A stretch of DNA of 13,086 bases from Cyanobacteria bacterium K_DeepCast_35m_m2_023 (GTDB taxonomy: Bacteria > Cyanobacteriota > Cyanobacteriia > PCC-6307 > Cyanobiaceae). This document shows positions 1 through 5,800 of this stretch, in pieces; position 1 is the first letter of the stretch, and each line of letters begins with the position of its first letter. The DNA is taken from contig VGQR01000024.1 of the NCBI GenBank assembly GCA_016882345.1, positions 1 to 13,086 on the forward strand, in the 5' to 3' direction. The notes under the pieces were generated by a model. That model saw nothing but the letters and a program-made list of their open reading frames with translations. It ran no database searches and was not told the DNA's origin. A program made the translations under genes and the position numbers.

Positions 1-245
1 AGGGCGCGGCAGACATCGAGGCCGCCCAGGCCCGGCAGCATCAGATCCAGAACCACCAGGGCAAAAGCGACCTTGTCGCGCTCCAGCACATTGAGGGCAT
101 CGCGGCCGTTGCCGCAGGCCGTCACCGCGAACCCCTCCAGCTTCAGGGCGTCGGCGATGGTCTCGCGAATGGTTTCGTCGTCTTCGACGAGCAGCAGCGA
201 CGCGTCCATGGGTTCATTCTGGCCATGGGTGGGTGCAGGGGGCAT
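1..245 (-). CDS. OmpR/PhoB-type response regulator, N-terminal receiver part (runs off window start)
   Basis: The visible part is the first ~80 residues of a receiver domain. It has a hydrophobic strand ending in the acidic pair (LLLVEDDE) and the phospho-acceptor Asp in LVVLDLMLPG, followed by GLDVCRAL. These are canonical features, unlike the receiver of the gene just upstream. I chose the ATG at 245 because it lies 6 nt after the stop of the upstream response regulator, which suggests an operon. An in-frame ATG at 209 (MDASLLLVEDD) is an equally plausible start and leaves a more typical short N-terminus. In family terms it would be a DNA-binding transcription factor phosphorylated by a histidine kinase. 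The neighbouring phosphate genes make a PhoB role attractive, but the output domain lies outside the window, so this is inference. Confidence 0.85.
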   Translation of the reverse strand, partial: MPPAPTHGQNEPMDASLLLVEDDETIRETIADALKLEGFAVTACGNGRDALNVLERDKVAFALVVLDLMLPGLGGLDVCRA

Positions 246-251
246 GACGCT

Positions 252-964
252 TCAGCCGAGTTGGTACCCGCGACCGCGAACGGTCACGATCAAGCGCGGC
301 GCCGCCGGCTCGGGCTCGAGCTTGGCCCGCAGCCAGCGGATGTGGACATCGACGGTCTTGGGGTCGAGTTCCAGGGCGCTGAACTCGCCCCAGACCTGCT
401 CGAGCAGGCTGACCCGATCAAAGACCTGGCCGGGGTGCCGCAGCAGATGTTCGAGCAAACGAAATTCTCGCGGGGTGAGCGCGACCGGGACACCATCGCG
501 GCAGACGCGGTGCTCCTCACCCATAGCTCGACGCCGCCATGGCGCAACAGGGTCTGGGGCGCCAGCTGCTGCTGTTGCACCAGGCGGTAGCGATGGCGGC
601 GTCCCAACGCGCGGCAGCGGGCCATAAATTCGGCCAGCGGCAGAGGCATGGGCAGCACGTCGTCGGCCCAACTTTCGAGCAGGCTGACGCGACGCGGCTC
701 GTTCAGCAACGAACCCACAGCCAGCACGGGCGGCCGCTGGGTTTGGGCTCTGAGCCATTGCACAAACGCCTGACAAATGTTGCGGCCGCCGTCGAGATCG
801 ACCACGACAAGATCGATGGCTTCGGCAACCAGCGCGCGCTGGGCGTGTTCGCTGCGACTGCAGTGCTGCAGGGCCAATCCATGGGCTCCCAGCGTGGCCT
901 CGAGGCCTTGGTCCCAACCCGGTTCACCATCGAGCACAAGAAGCCGCAAGGGCTCCTGCGTCAT
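252..964 (-). pseudogene. PhoB/OmpR-family response regulator with atypical receiver, disrupted by a 1-base frameshift
   Basis: The N-terminal receiver half (about residues 6-122, starting MTQEPLRLLVLDGEP) and the C-terminal winged-helix half (TPREFRLLEHLL ... TVDVHIRWLRAKL ... VRGRGYQLG) lie in different frames. They join near 518-520. Adding one base there (GTG AGG to GTG GAG G) restores a continuous 237-residue protein, a normal length for the family. The receiver looks degenerate: D12, E14 and D56 are present, but the usual Thr/Ser-Ala after strand 4 reads VGS, and the conserved Lys before Pro in strand 5 is Met (LPMPLP, residue ~106). This suggests phosphorylation-independent or weak signalling. 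Its ATG overlaps the TGA of the upstream CRP-family gene (ATGA), so the two are translationally coupled. A sequencing error could explain the frameshift; otherwise it is a recent pseudogene. Confidence 0.85.
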
Positions 965-1596
965 GACTTGCCGGGCAGAAAGCTGACCACCAGCCGACGC
1001 TGGCCATCGACCTGCAACCAGCCCTCGTCCTTGAGGACGCCCAGCACGCGGGTCACCGTGACACGTGTGGTGCTGAGAGCCGAAGCAATGTCTTGATGGG
1101 TCAGCTTGAGGTTGAGGCGCAGCCCCTGATCGCAAGGCTGCCCGTAGCTGGTGGCCAACAGCTCAAGAAAGCCGCGCACGCGGTCCTCGATGCGGCGCAA
1201 CCCCACCAAGGCCAGCAGAGCCTCGCTCTGCCGATAGCGCTGGGCCACCGCCTGCAGCAGCCCCACCGCCAACTGCGGATCGCGGCTGATGGCGTCACAG
1301 CTGAAGCACAGCAGATCGGTCTCCCCAAGGGTCAGGGCTTCATAGGCCTCGATCTGGGACAGGGGATCACCAAACGGCTCGTTGGGGCCCACCAGCCCCA
1401 GCAACAGTTCGTCCCCCTGCAGCGAAATGGCGCTGAGCTTGACCATGCCCCGCACCACGACCCAGAGGCTGTTTTTGAGCAGGGGCACCGAGCTACCGGC
1501 GCTCAGGTGCACCAGATTGCTGTTCTGGAAACTGGCCTCAAGGTGGGCGCGAAAGCCCTCAAAGCGGGGGGTTTCACGTCCGGGGGTGAAGACCAT
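961..1596 (-). CDS. CRP/FNR-family transcriptional regulator (NtcA/PtrA-like)
   Basis: This is a 211-residue regulator. An N-terminal beta-roll effector domain (about 25-100, with LWVVVRGMVKLSAI and GDELLLGLVGPNEPFGDPLS) is followed by a dimerisation helix (about 108-145) and a CRP-type helix-turn-helix (about 164-195: LTHQDIASALSTTRVTVTR). The HTH closely resembles NtcA. The beta-roll lacks an obvious cAMP-binding motif, so the ligand is unknown. It heads an operon with two response regulators. In marine picocyanobacteria a CRP-family phosphate regulator, PtrA, sits among phosphate and arsenic genes as here, so PtrA is my best guess, without proof. The start at 1596 is not preceded by a Shine-Dalgarno sequence. 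An in-frame ATG at 1695 would add 33 residues that look non-homologous and would run through a Pho-box-like site. Confidence 0.88.
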   Translation of the reverse strand: MVFTPGRETPRFEGFRAHLEASFQNSNLVHLSAGSSVPLLKNSLWVVVRGMVKLSAISLQGDELLLGLVGPNEPFGDPLSQIEAYEALTLGETDLLCFSCDAISRDPQLAVGLLQAVAQRYRQSEALLALVGLRRIEDRVRGFLELLATSYGQPCDQGLRLNLKLTHQDIASALSTTRVTVTRVLGVLKDEGWLQVDGQRRLVVSFLPGKS

Positions 1597-1670
1597 GACC
1601 AGGAGGGTCCGGGGATTGGCGTCAATGTACGGAGCCGTTTCAGGTGTCGGGCAAAGAGGCGGTAGTCCCC

Positions 1671-1689
1671 TGTTTAAGAGCCGGTTAGC
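1671..1689 (-). promoter_or_regulatory. Pho-box-like tandem repeat upstream of the CRP-family regulator
   Basis: Read on the minus strand, two 8-base units, GCTAACCG and CTTAAACA, are separated by the 3-base spacer GCT. Cyanobacterial PhoB/SphR sites are tandem PyTTAAPyPy(T/A) octamers with 3-base spacers, so period and sequence fit, each with mismatches. The site lies 75-93 bases upstream of the chosen start. The pstS site has nearly the same distance and the same ...CG-GCT-CTTAA core, which strengthens both. No convincing -10 element was seen. Confidence 0.45.
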
Positions 1690-1731
1690 TCCCATCAGGG
1701 CCAGACTGAAGCACCGTGCTGCAGCTGGTCC

Positions 1732-2124
1732 ATGGGCGCCTCTCTGCAACCCGAATCGGCAGCCCTGCTTGTCGCCCTTGGCGCCGTGCCGGGTGCCTGG
1801 ATGCGGTTTCGCCTGATCAACCACTGGGAGCCGATGGTGCCGCGCAAGCACTGGGCCACCTTCGGGGTCAATGGGATCGCCTGCCTGGCCCTGGGGCTGA
1901 TCGTCGGTCTCGAAGACAGTTGTGGCGAGACGTCCAGGCGCCTGCTGCTTCTGGTGGGCACGGGGTTTCTGGGCAGCTTGAGCACCTTTTCCACCTTTGT
2001 GGCAGAGCTGTCTGTCGTGCTGCATCAGCGCCACTGGCGCGAAGCTGCCCTGCTGAGCGGCGGCTCGGTGGGCGCAGGCCTGCTGGCCATCAAGGCGGGC
2101 CTGCTGCTGGGGGGTGGGGCATGA
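1732..2124 (+). CDS. crcB: Fluoride ion channel CrcB/FluC, first subunit
   Basis: This is a 130-residue, four-helix membrane protein. Family hallmarks are visible: a small-residue first helix ending in Arg (GAVPGAWMRF), the pore Asn in helix 2 (TFGVNGIACLALG) and the helix-3 break with the Phe-box signature (GFLGSLSTFSTF). FluC channels export toxic fluoride across the plasma membrane as antiparallel dimers. The gene overlaps the second crcB by ATGA, so the two are co-translated. In organisms with tandem copies the two products usually form a heterodimer of opposite topology, and that is likely here. The promoter would lie in the 135-base divergent region shared with the CRP regulator. No fluoride riboswitch was recognised there. 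Confidence 0.9.
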   Translation: MGASLQPESAALLVALGAVPGAWMRFRLINHWEPMVPRKHWATFGVNGIACLALGLIVGLEDSCGETSRRLLLLVGTGFLGSLSTFSTFVAELSVVLHQRHWREAALLSGGSVGAGLLAIKAGLLLGGGA

Positions 2125-2558
2125 GCCCGTCCCCATCGCACCTGCGCCGCGAGATCGACGAGCTCGCCCTGGTGGCAGGCGGCGCGATCCCCGGAGCCCT
2201 GCTGCGCTGGCAGCTGGAAAGCCTGGCCAGCGCAGCGAACGGAGGGCTCCAGGGCCTGTTCGCCGGGGACCTCGCTGCCAATCTGCTGGGTTGCCTGCTG
2301 CTGGGTCTGTTGAGCGCCACAGCGAGCACCCGCGCCCGCCTGCTGCTGTGGGCGGGCATTGGCTTCTGCGGCTCACTGACGACCTTTTCGTCACTTATGC
2401 TGGAGCTGGTCCGGGCCCTGGACCGGGGCGAGACGCAGAGCAGCCTGCACCTGCTGCTGGTCAGCCTGGTGGGGGGACTGCTGCTGGTTGCCCTGGGCCG
2501 CAGGGCCGGCAAGCGCTGGCTCAGTCCTGCGCCGGCGCAGAAGTCTGACAACAGCTGA
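2121..2558 (+). CDS. crcB: Fluoride ion channel CrcB/FluC, second subunit
   Basis: This is a 145-residue paralogue of the preceding gene, starting at the ATG inside its stop overlap. The same signatures are present: GGAIPGALLRW in helix 1, the pore Asn in GDLAANLLGCLLLG, and GFCGSLTTFSSLMLEL in helix 3. An N-terminal extension (SPSPSHLRREIDELA) and an Arg-rich C-terminus (GRRAGKRWLS) may fix its topology opposite to its partner by the positive-inside rule. That is inference. Its last 38 bases overlap the end of arsR on the opposite strand. Confidence 0.9.
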   Translation: MSPSPSHLRREIDELALVAGGAIPGALLRWQLESLASAANGGLQGLFAGDLAANLLGCLLLGLLSATASTRARLLLWAGIGFCGSLTTFSSLMLELVRALDRGETQSSLHLLLVSLVGGLLLVALGRRAGKRWLSPAPAQKSDNS

Positions 2559-2853
2559 CCAACTGGTCGAGCCAGTCGCGCAAACCAACGATGGCCGTCG
2601 TCTGCAGGCGGTAGTAGATCCATCGACCCTGCTGGCGATCGGCCAGCAGGCCCGCATCTTTGAGCTCCTTGAGATGAAAGGACAGCTTTGACTGAGGAAG
2701 CCCCAGCATCTCGGTCAGCTCACAGACGCAGCGCTCACCGGCCCCCAAGGCCTCGACGACCTGCAGGCGAATCGGGTCGGCCAGGGCCTTGAGCAGGGCG
2801 CGGGCCTGATCGCCGGCCATGCAGCAGGGCGCGGGGGCTGCGGCAGGAAGCAC
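2521..2853 (-). CDS. arsR: ArsR-family arsenite-responsive repressor
   Basis: This is a 110-residue winged-helix repressor. ALADPIRLQVVEAL begins the fold and ERCVCELTEML carries the paired Cys (42 and 44) that bind As(III)/Sb(III) in ArsR. LPQSKLSFHLKELKDAGLL is the recognition helix and GRWIYYRL the wing. Two more Cys pairs (10-11 and 101-102) could contribute a third thiolate. I chose the GTG at 2853 because an in-frame stop lies just upstream and it keeps the N-terminal Cys pair. An ATG at 2820 would give a 99-residue form without it. A candidate operator at 2872-2887 lies just upstream of this start, suggesting autoregulation. A perfect version of the same site precedes gap-arsJ, so those are its likely targets. 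The Uma2-to-antitoxin insert now separates repressor and targets. Confidence 0.92.
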   Translation of the reverse strand: MLPAAAPAPCCMAGDQARALLKALADPIRLQVVEALGAGERCVCELTEMLGLPQSKLSFHLKELKDAGLLADRQQGRWIYYRLQTTAIVGLRDWLDQLVSCCQTSAPAQD

Positions 2854-2871
2854 AGGCAGCTCTCAAGATCC

Positions 2872-2887
2872 ATCAAATCTAGTTGCT
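2872..2887 (-). promoter_or_regulatory. Candidate ArsR operator upstream of arsR
   Basis: ATCAA-ATCTAG-TTGCT matches the palindrome ATCAA-N6-TTGAT with one mismatch. It lies 19 bases upstream of the arsR GTG start and also faces the divergent Uma2 gene. The motif form is what I recall for cyanobacterial ArsR operators. The perfect copy before gap-arsJ in this same window is the stronger argument. Confidence 0.55.
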
Positions 2888-2963
2888 GCGTGCGGCGCAA
2901 TTCGGCAGCACCTGGTCCGTCCAATGACCTTGCCTAAATTGAATAACCCTTGCTGCAGGGGAG

Positions 2964-3596
2964 ATGAACATCGCCCCCACCGCCGCCCCAACGAAGGATC
3001 CTCACAAATCCAACGTGAGCTGGCCTGGGCTGCTGCTGCCTGCGGATCTACGGCTGTCGCCGGAGCAGTTCGCCCTGGTCTGCGAGGCCAACCCCGAGGC
3101 GGTGCTCGAACTGGCGGCCGATGGCCAGCTGACCCGCCTCACCCCCACCGGTGGCGACACGGGCGCCCGCAACGCACTCCTCAGCAGCCGCCTCCAGATC
3201 TGGGCCGATCGCCAAGGCGGCTGGGAAGTATTCGACAGCTCCACGGGCTTCCGCCTGGCCGACGGCTCGGTGCTCAGCCCGGATGCCTCGGTGGTGCGGC
3301 TGCAGCGCTGGCAGGCCCTGAGCCCTGAACAACGCCGCGGCTTTCCGCCCCTGTGCCCCGAGCTGGTGGTGGAACTGGTGACCCCCTCGGATGAGGGCCC
3401 CCGCGGGGCCGAGGCCCTGCGCCGCAAGCTGGCCGCCTACCTGGCCAACGGCGCCCAGCTGGGCTGGCTGCTGTTCCCCGAGCAGCGGGCCGTCGAAATC
3501 TGGCAACCGGGAGCCGAACCCCAGCGTCTCGAGGCGGCACAGGTGCTAGAGGGCTGCGAGCTCCGGCTGGAGCTGGAGGAGATCTGGACGGGCTGA
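2964..3596 (+). CDS. Uma2-family putative restriction endonuclease
   Basis: This 210-residue protein has the Uma2 layout. An N-terminal helical part (RLSPEQFALVCEANPEAVLEL) is followed by NALLSSRLQIWADRQGGWEVFDSSTGFRLADGS, the PDASVV motif (D107), the ELVVELVTPSD strand (E137) and LAAYLANGAQLGWLLFP. The family adopts a PD-(D/E)XK nuclease fold and is strongly expanded in cyanobacteria. Its biological role is unsettled, and many copies are mobile or solitary. The catalytic Lys of classical PD-(D/E)XK enzymes is not obvious after E137, which is common in this family. The ATG follows GGGGAG almost directly, too close for an ideal ribosome binding site. It opens the accessory insert between arsR and gap-arsJ. 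Confidence 0.9.
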   Translation: MNIAPTAAPTKDPHKSNVSWPGLLLPADLRLSPEQFALVCEANPEAVLELAADGQLTRLTPTGGDTGARNALLSSRLQIWADRQGGWEVFDSSTGFRLADGSVLSPDASVVRLQRWQALSPEQRRGFPPLCPELVVELVTPSDEGPRGAEALRRKLAAYLANGAQLGWLLFPEQRAVEIWQPGAEPQRLEAAQVLEGCELRLELEEIWTG

Positions 3597-3660
3597 TCCA
3601 CCTCAGCACGCCACATTGCTGCCAATGGCAGCACAATCCAGAGACGCGGAGTGATTGGCC

Positions 3661-3852
3661 TTGAGCACAGCCCAAGCCCTGCAAACGTTTGCCGTCTGGG
3701 TGACTTCGATTCGTGGCGATGAGGCCAGCGAAGCACAGACCTATGTGAACCGATTGCTGCAGGCCCCCAAGCCTGCTTACGCCCTTCTCTGCAACTTTGA
3801 TGAGATCTGGGTCTATGACATCAACACAGTTGTCGATGAGCCAGCAAATCTT
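3661..3852 (+). pseudogene. Remnant of a type IIG/N6-adenine methylase N-terminal region, internally deleted
   Basis: The frame starting TTG AGC at 3660 reads STAQALQTFAVWVTSIRGDE, then SEAQTYVNRLLQA, then directly PKPAYALLCNFDEIWVYD and VDEP. I recognise the first block as the N-terminus of large class I DNA methyltransferase/restriction fusion proteins. The second block is the nuclease-domain segment that normally lies about 60-100 residues further on. The middle is missing, and nothing of the methylase follows. No ATG starts the frame. The frame stays open for ~20 more residues, but from about 3850 it runs through the zeta-toxin gene in a different frame. The start codon of that gene (3836) lies inside this remnant. 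The family assignment is from memory. Confidence 0.6.
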
Positions 3853-4339
3853 GATCATTGCCGGTCCCAATGGTGCCGGAAAAACCACATTTGCCAGGTC
3901 ATTCCTCCCACGTGAAGCACGCTGTTTGCGATTCATCAATGCCGATCTGATTGCGGTCGGTCTCTCGCCCTTTGCGCCTGAAAAAGCAGCGCTGAAAGCC
4001 GGCCGGCTGATGCTCCGCGAGATCGCGGATTGCGTCAAGAACAGGGAGGGTTTCGCTATTGAAACCACCTTGCCAGGAACAGGTTGTCGGCGCAAGATCC
4101 GCGAATGGAGATCGCTTGGCTACTCTGTGAGCATCTACTTTCTGAGTCTGCCAAACCCAGAGATTGCCATCATTCGTGTCCAAGAAAGGGTCAGGCAAGG
4201 GGGGCATGCGATCCCAGAAGAGGTGATCCACCGCCGCTTTAGCGCAGGTCTTCGTAACTTTGAAACCCTTCACAAAAAGGATGTCGATGATTGGATCAAG
4301 TTCAACAACATGGGCGATCAACCCATCTTGTTAGAGTGA
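3836..4339 (+). CDS. Zeta-toxin-like P-loop kinase
   Basis: This 167-residue protein begins almost at its first strand: ILIIAGPNGAGKTTFAR carries the Walker A loop (residues 10-17). INADLIAVGLSPFAPE (D37) and FAIETTLPG (E76) correspond to the substrate-binding/catalytic region of zeta-type kinases, and RVQERVRQGGHAIPEEVIHRRF is the arginine-rich lid. FNNMGDQPILLE at the end is the usual C-terminus of the short chromosomal subgroup. Epsilon/zeta toxins phosphorylate UDP-N-acetylglucosamine and block wall synthesis; the substrate of this subgroup is unproven. Starts at 3797 or 3815 would add residues encoded by the methylase remnant in another frame, so 3836 is preferred. The small gene 17 bases downstream is its likely partner. 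Base composition is visibly less GC-rich than the flanks. Confidence 0.82.
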   Translation: MSQQILIIAGPNGAGKTTFARSFLPREARCLRFINADLIAVGLSPFAPEKAALKAGRLMLREIADCVKNREGFAIETTLPGTGCRRKIREWRSLGYSVSIYFLSLPNPEIAIIRVQERVRQGGHAIPEEVIHRRFSAGLRNFETLHKKDVDDWIKFNNMGDQPILLE

Positions 4340-4356
4340 AGTGAGGGAGGACAGCC

Positions 4357-4593
4357 GTGAAGGACATCAGCGAAGCCACAAATCCAGCTCTGCGTGGCTC
4401 CCTCGCCGCCTTGCGGCGTGCGGCTGAAGAGGCGCGCCGCATCGCCATCCAAACCGGCACCGATCTGATCGTGTTCCGCAATGGTGAGATCACCCGCATC
4501 CCTCCCCAGGAACTCGCCGAGCCAGCAACCCCTTCATCTGCTCCCGAGGTCCCACTCAAAGGGCTATCTGAAGATGCAGATCAAAGCTGTTGA
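4357..4593 (+). CDS. Small protein, putative antitoxin partner of the zeta-like kinase
   Basis: This is a 78-residue protein with a GTG start preceded by a good ribosome binding site (GGGAGG, 6 bases spacing). An Ala/Arg-rich helix (LAALRRAAEEARRIAIQTGT) is followed by a short strand motif (DLIVFRNGEITRIPPQEL) and a polar Pro-rich tail. Small proteins ending in a (I/V)(V)xxxDGKxxxIPxxx-like motif often neighbour zeta-like kinases. I infer an antitoxin or accessory role. Here it follows the toxin gene by 17 bases. I recall the reverse order in most such pairs, which makes the assignment less certain. Confidence 0.6.
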   Translation: MKDISEATNPALRGSLAALRRAAEEARRIAIQTGTDLIVFRNGEITRIPPQELAEPATPSSAPEVPLKGLSEDADQSC

Positions 4594-4724
4594 GCCAGCA
4601 GATCCGCTTTCGGCAGCCGGGCCTGGCTCGTGAATGGCGGCAATTGAGCGTCCCACTCCAACAGTGCCGCCGCATCGCGCATCGACCCAAAGCCCCAGCC
4701 CCTTAACCCCGCCATAAAACCCAT
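4581..4724 (-). CDS. Possible 47-residue ORF antisense to the gap promoter (doubtful)
   Basis: The minus-strand frame reads [20 protein letters not shown] and ends [20 protein letters not shown] before a TGA. The composition is protein-like, and the frame stays open further upstream (APVFHQPEL). It could be a small gene or the end of a decayed one. Against it, its ATG lies inside the ArsR operator, it overlaps the end of the antitoxin gene and I recognise no homologue. Confidence 0.2.
   Translation of the reverse strand: MGFMAGLRGWGFGSMRDAAALLEWDAQLPPFTSQARLPKADLLAQQL
4702..4720 (+). promoter_or_regulatory. Pho-box-like half site and possible -10 upstream of gap-arsJ
   Basis: CTTAACCC, a 3-base spacer and CATAAAAC match the pattern at the pstS promoter (CTTAACCG, spacer, CATAAAGA). 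Only one octamer is a good Pho-box unit. CATAAA could instead be a -10 element, with the adjoining ArsR operator covering the transcription start. A role in phosphate control of the arsenic genes is inference. Confidence 0.35.
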
Positions 4725-4740
4725 CAACTCTGGTTGATGG
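4721..4740 (+). promoter_or_regulatory. ArsR operator upstream of gap-arsJ (perfect palindrome)
   Basis: CCATCAA-CTCTGG-TTGATGG is a perfect inverted repeat with 7-base arms and contains ATCAA-N6-TTGAT. It ends 28 bases before the GTG of gap and directly follows a possible -10 element, a typical position for repression. It shares its half-site with the candidate site at arsR. Confidence 0.72.
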
Positions 4741-4768
4741 AAGACTGGGGCTCGACGCGCACGACAAC

Positions 4769-5800
4769 GTGAAACTCGGCATCAACGGCTTTGGCCGCAT
4801 CGGCCGGCTGTTGTTTCGGGCCCTGTGGGGCCGCCCCGGCATCGAGATCGTGCACGTCAACGACTGTGGCGGCGATGCCCACACCGCCGCCCATCTGCTG
4901 GCCTTTGATTCGGTGCATGGCCGCTGGCACCAGGCGGTGCAGGCCAACACGCGCGGATTTTTCGTCGCCGAACGACCGATCTCGTACACCAGCGAGATCG
5001 ACCCCGTCGACGTGCCCTGGAGCGAAGCCGGCGTCGAGATGGTGCTCGAATGCAGCGGCCGCTTCAAGACCCCTGCCGCGTTGCGGCCCTATTTCGATGA
5101 GGTCGGCCTGAAGCGCGTGCTGGTGGCCTGCCCGGTCAAGGGGGTGGTGGCCGGTGCCGAAGCCCTCAACGTGGTCTTCGGCATCAACCACCTTGATTAC
5201 AACCCCGAGCAACACCGGTTGGTGACGGCAGCCAGCTGCACCACCAACTGCCTGGCGCCAGTGGTCAAGGTGGTGCACGAGCGCTTCGGCATCCGCCACG
5301 GCTCGATCACCACCCTGCACGACGTGACCAACACCCAGGTGGTGGTCGACGGCTTCAAGAGCGACCTGCGCCGCGCCCGCAGCTGCCTCACTAGCCTGAT
5401 TCCGACCACCACCGGCTCGGCCAAGGCGATTGGGCTGATCTTCCCTGAGCTTCAGGGCAAGCTCAATGGCCATGCGGTGCGGGTGCCCCTGCTCAACGCC
5501 TCGCTGACCGATGCGGTGTTTGAGCTGCAGTGCGAGGTCACGGTCGATGCGGTCAACCGGGCCTTTGCCGAGGCCGCCAGCGGTGCCCTGCGCGGCATCC
5601 TCGGCTACGAGGAGCGGCCGCTGGTGTCGGTCGACTACGTCAACGACGACCGCAGCGCCATCGTCGACGGCCTGTCAACGATGGTGACCGGCGGCACCCA
5701 GCTCAAGGTCTACGCCTGGTATGACAACGAGTGGGGCTACAGCTCCCGCATGGCCGATCTGGCTTGCCACATGGCGAGCCTGGAGCGGGCCTGGTCATGA
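4769..5800 (+). CDS. gap: Glyceraldehyde-3-phosphate dehydrogenase, ArsJ-linked type
   Basis: This 343-residue enzyme has the Rossmann signature at the very start (INGFGRIGR, residues 5-13), the catalytic ASCTTNC block (Cys157), the catalytic His in [10 protein letters not shown] (His184), the substrate loop [12 protein letters not shown] and the C-terminal [12 protein letters not shown]. Standing in a two-gene operon with arsJ and behind an ArsR operator, it is probably the arsenic-resistance GAPDH rather than the glycolytic or Calvin-cycle enzyme. In the known pathway GAPDH joins arsenate to glyceraldehyde 3-phosphate, making 1-arseno-3-phosphoglycerate, which ArsJ then exports. Translation starts with GTG, without a clear ribosome binding site. 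The stop overlaps the arsJ start (ATGA), so the two are coupled. Confidence 0.95.
   Translation: MKLGINGFGRIGRLLFRALWGRPGIEIVHVNDCGGDAHTAAHLLAFDSVHGRWHQAVQANTRGFFVAERPISYTSEIDPVDVPWSEAGVEMVLECSGRFKTPAALRPYFDEVGLKRVLVACPVKGVVAGAEALNVVFGINHLDYNPEQHRLVTAASCTTNCLAPVVKVVHERFGIRHGSITTLHDVTNTQVVVDGFKSDLRRARSCLTSLIPTTTGSAKAIGLIFPELQGKLNGHAVRVPLLNASLTDAVFELQCEVTVDAVNRAFAEAASGALRGILGYEERPLVSVDYVNDDRSAIVDGLSTMVTGGTQLKVYAWYDNEWGYSSRMADLACHMASLERAWS

Noticed and set aside
1597..1731. Fluoride riboswitch before crcB
   Set aside because: I looked for the GGNGATGG and GCTGATGnCTCCT-type conserved blocks and found neither.
1597..2394. N-terminal extension of the CRP regulator frame up to 2394
   Set aside because: The added residues are Arg/Gln/Pro-rich, antisense to crcB, and unrelated to the family. 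CRP-type length is reached from 1596.
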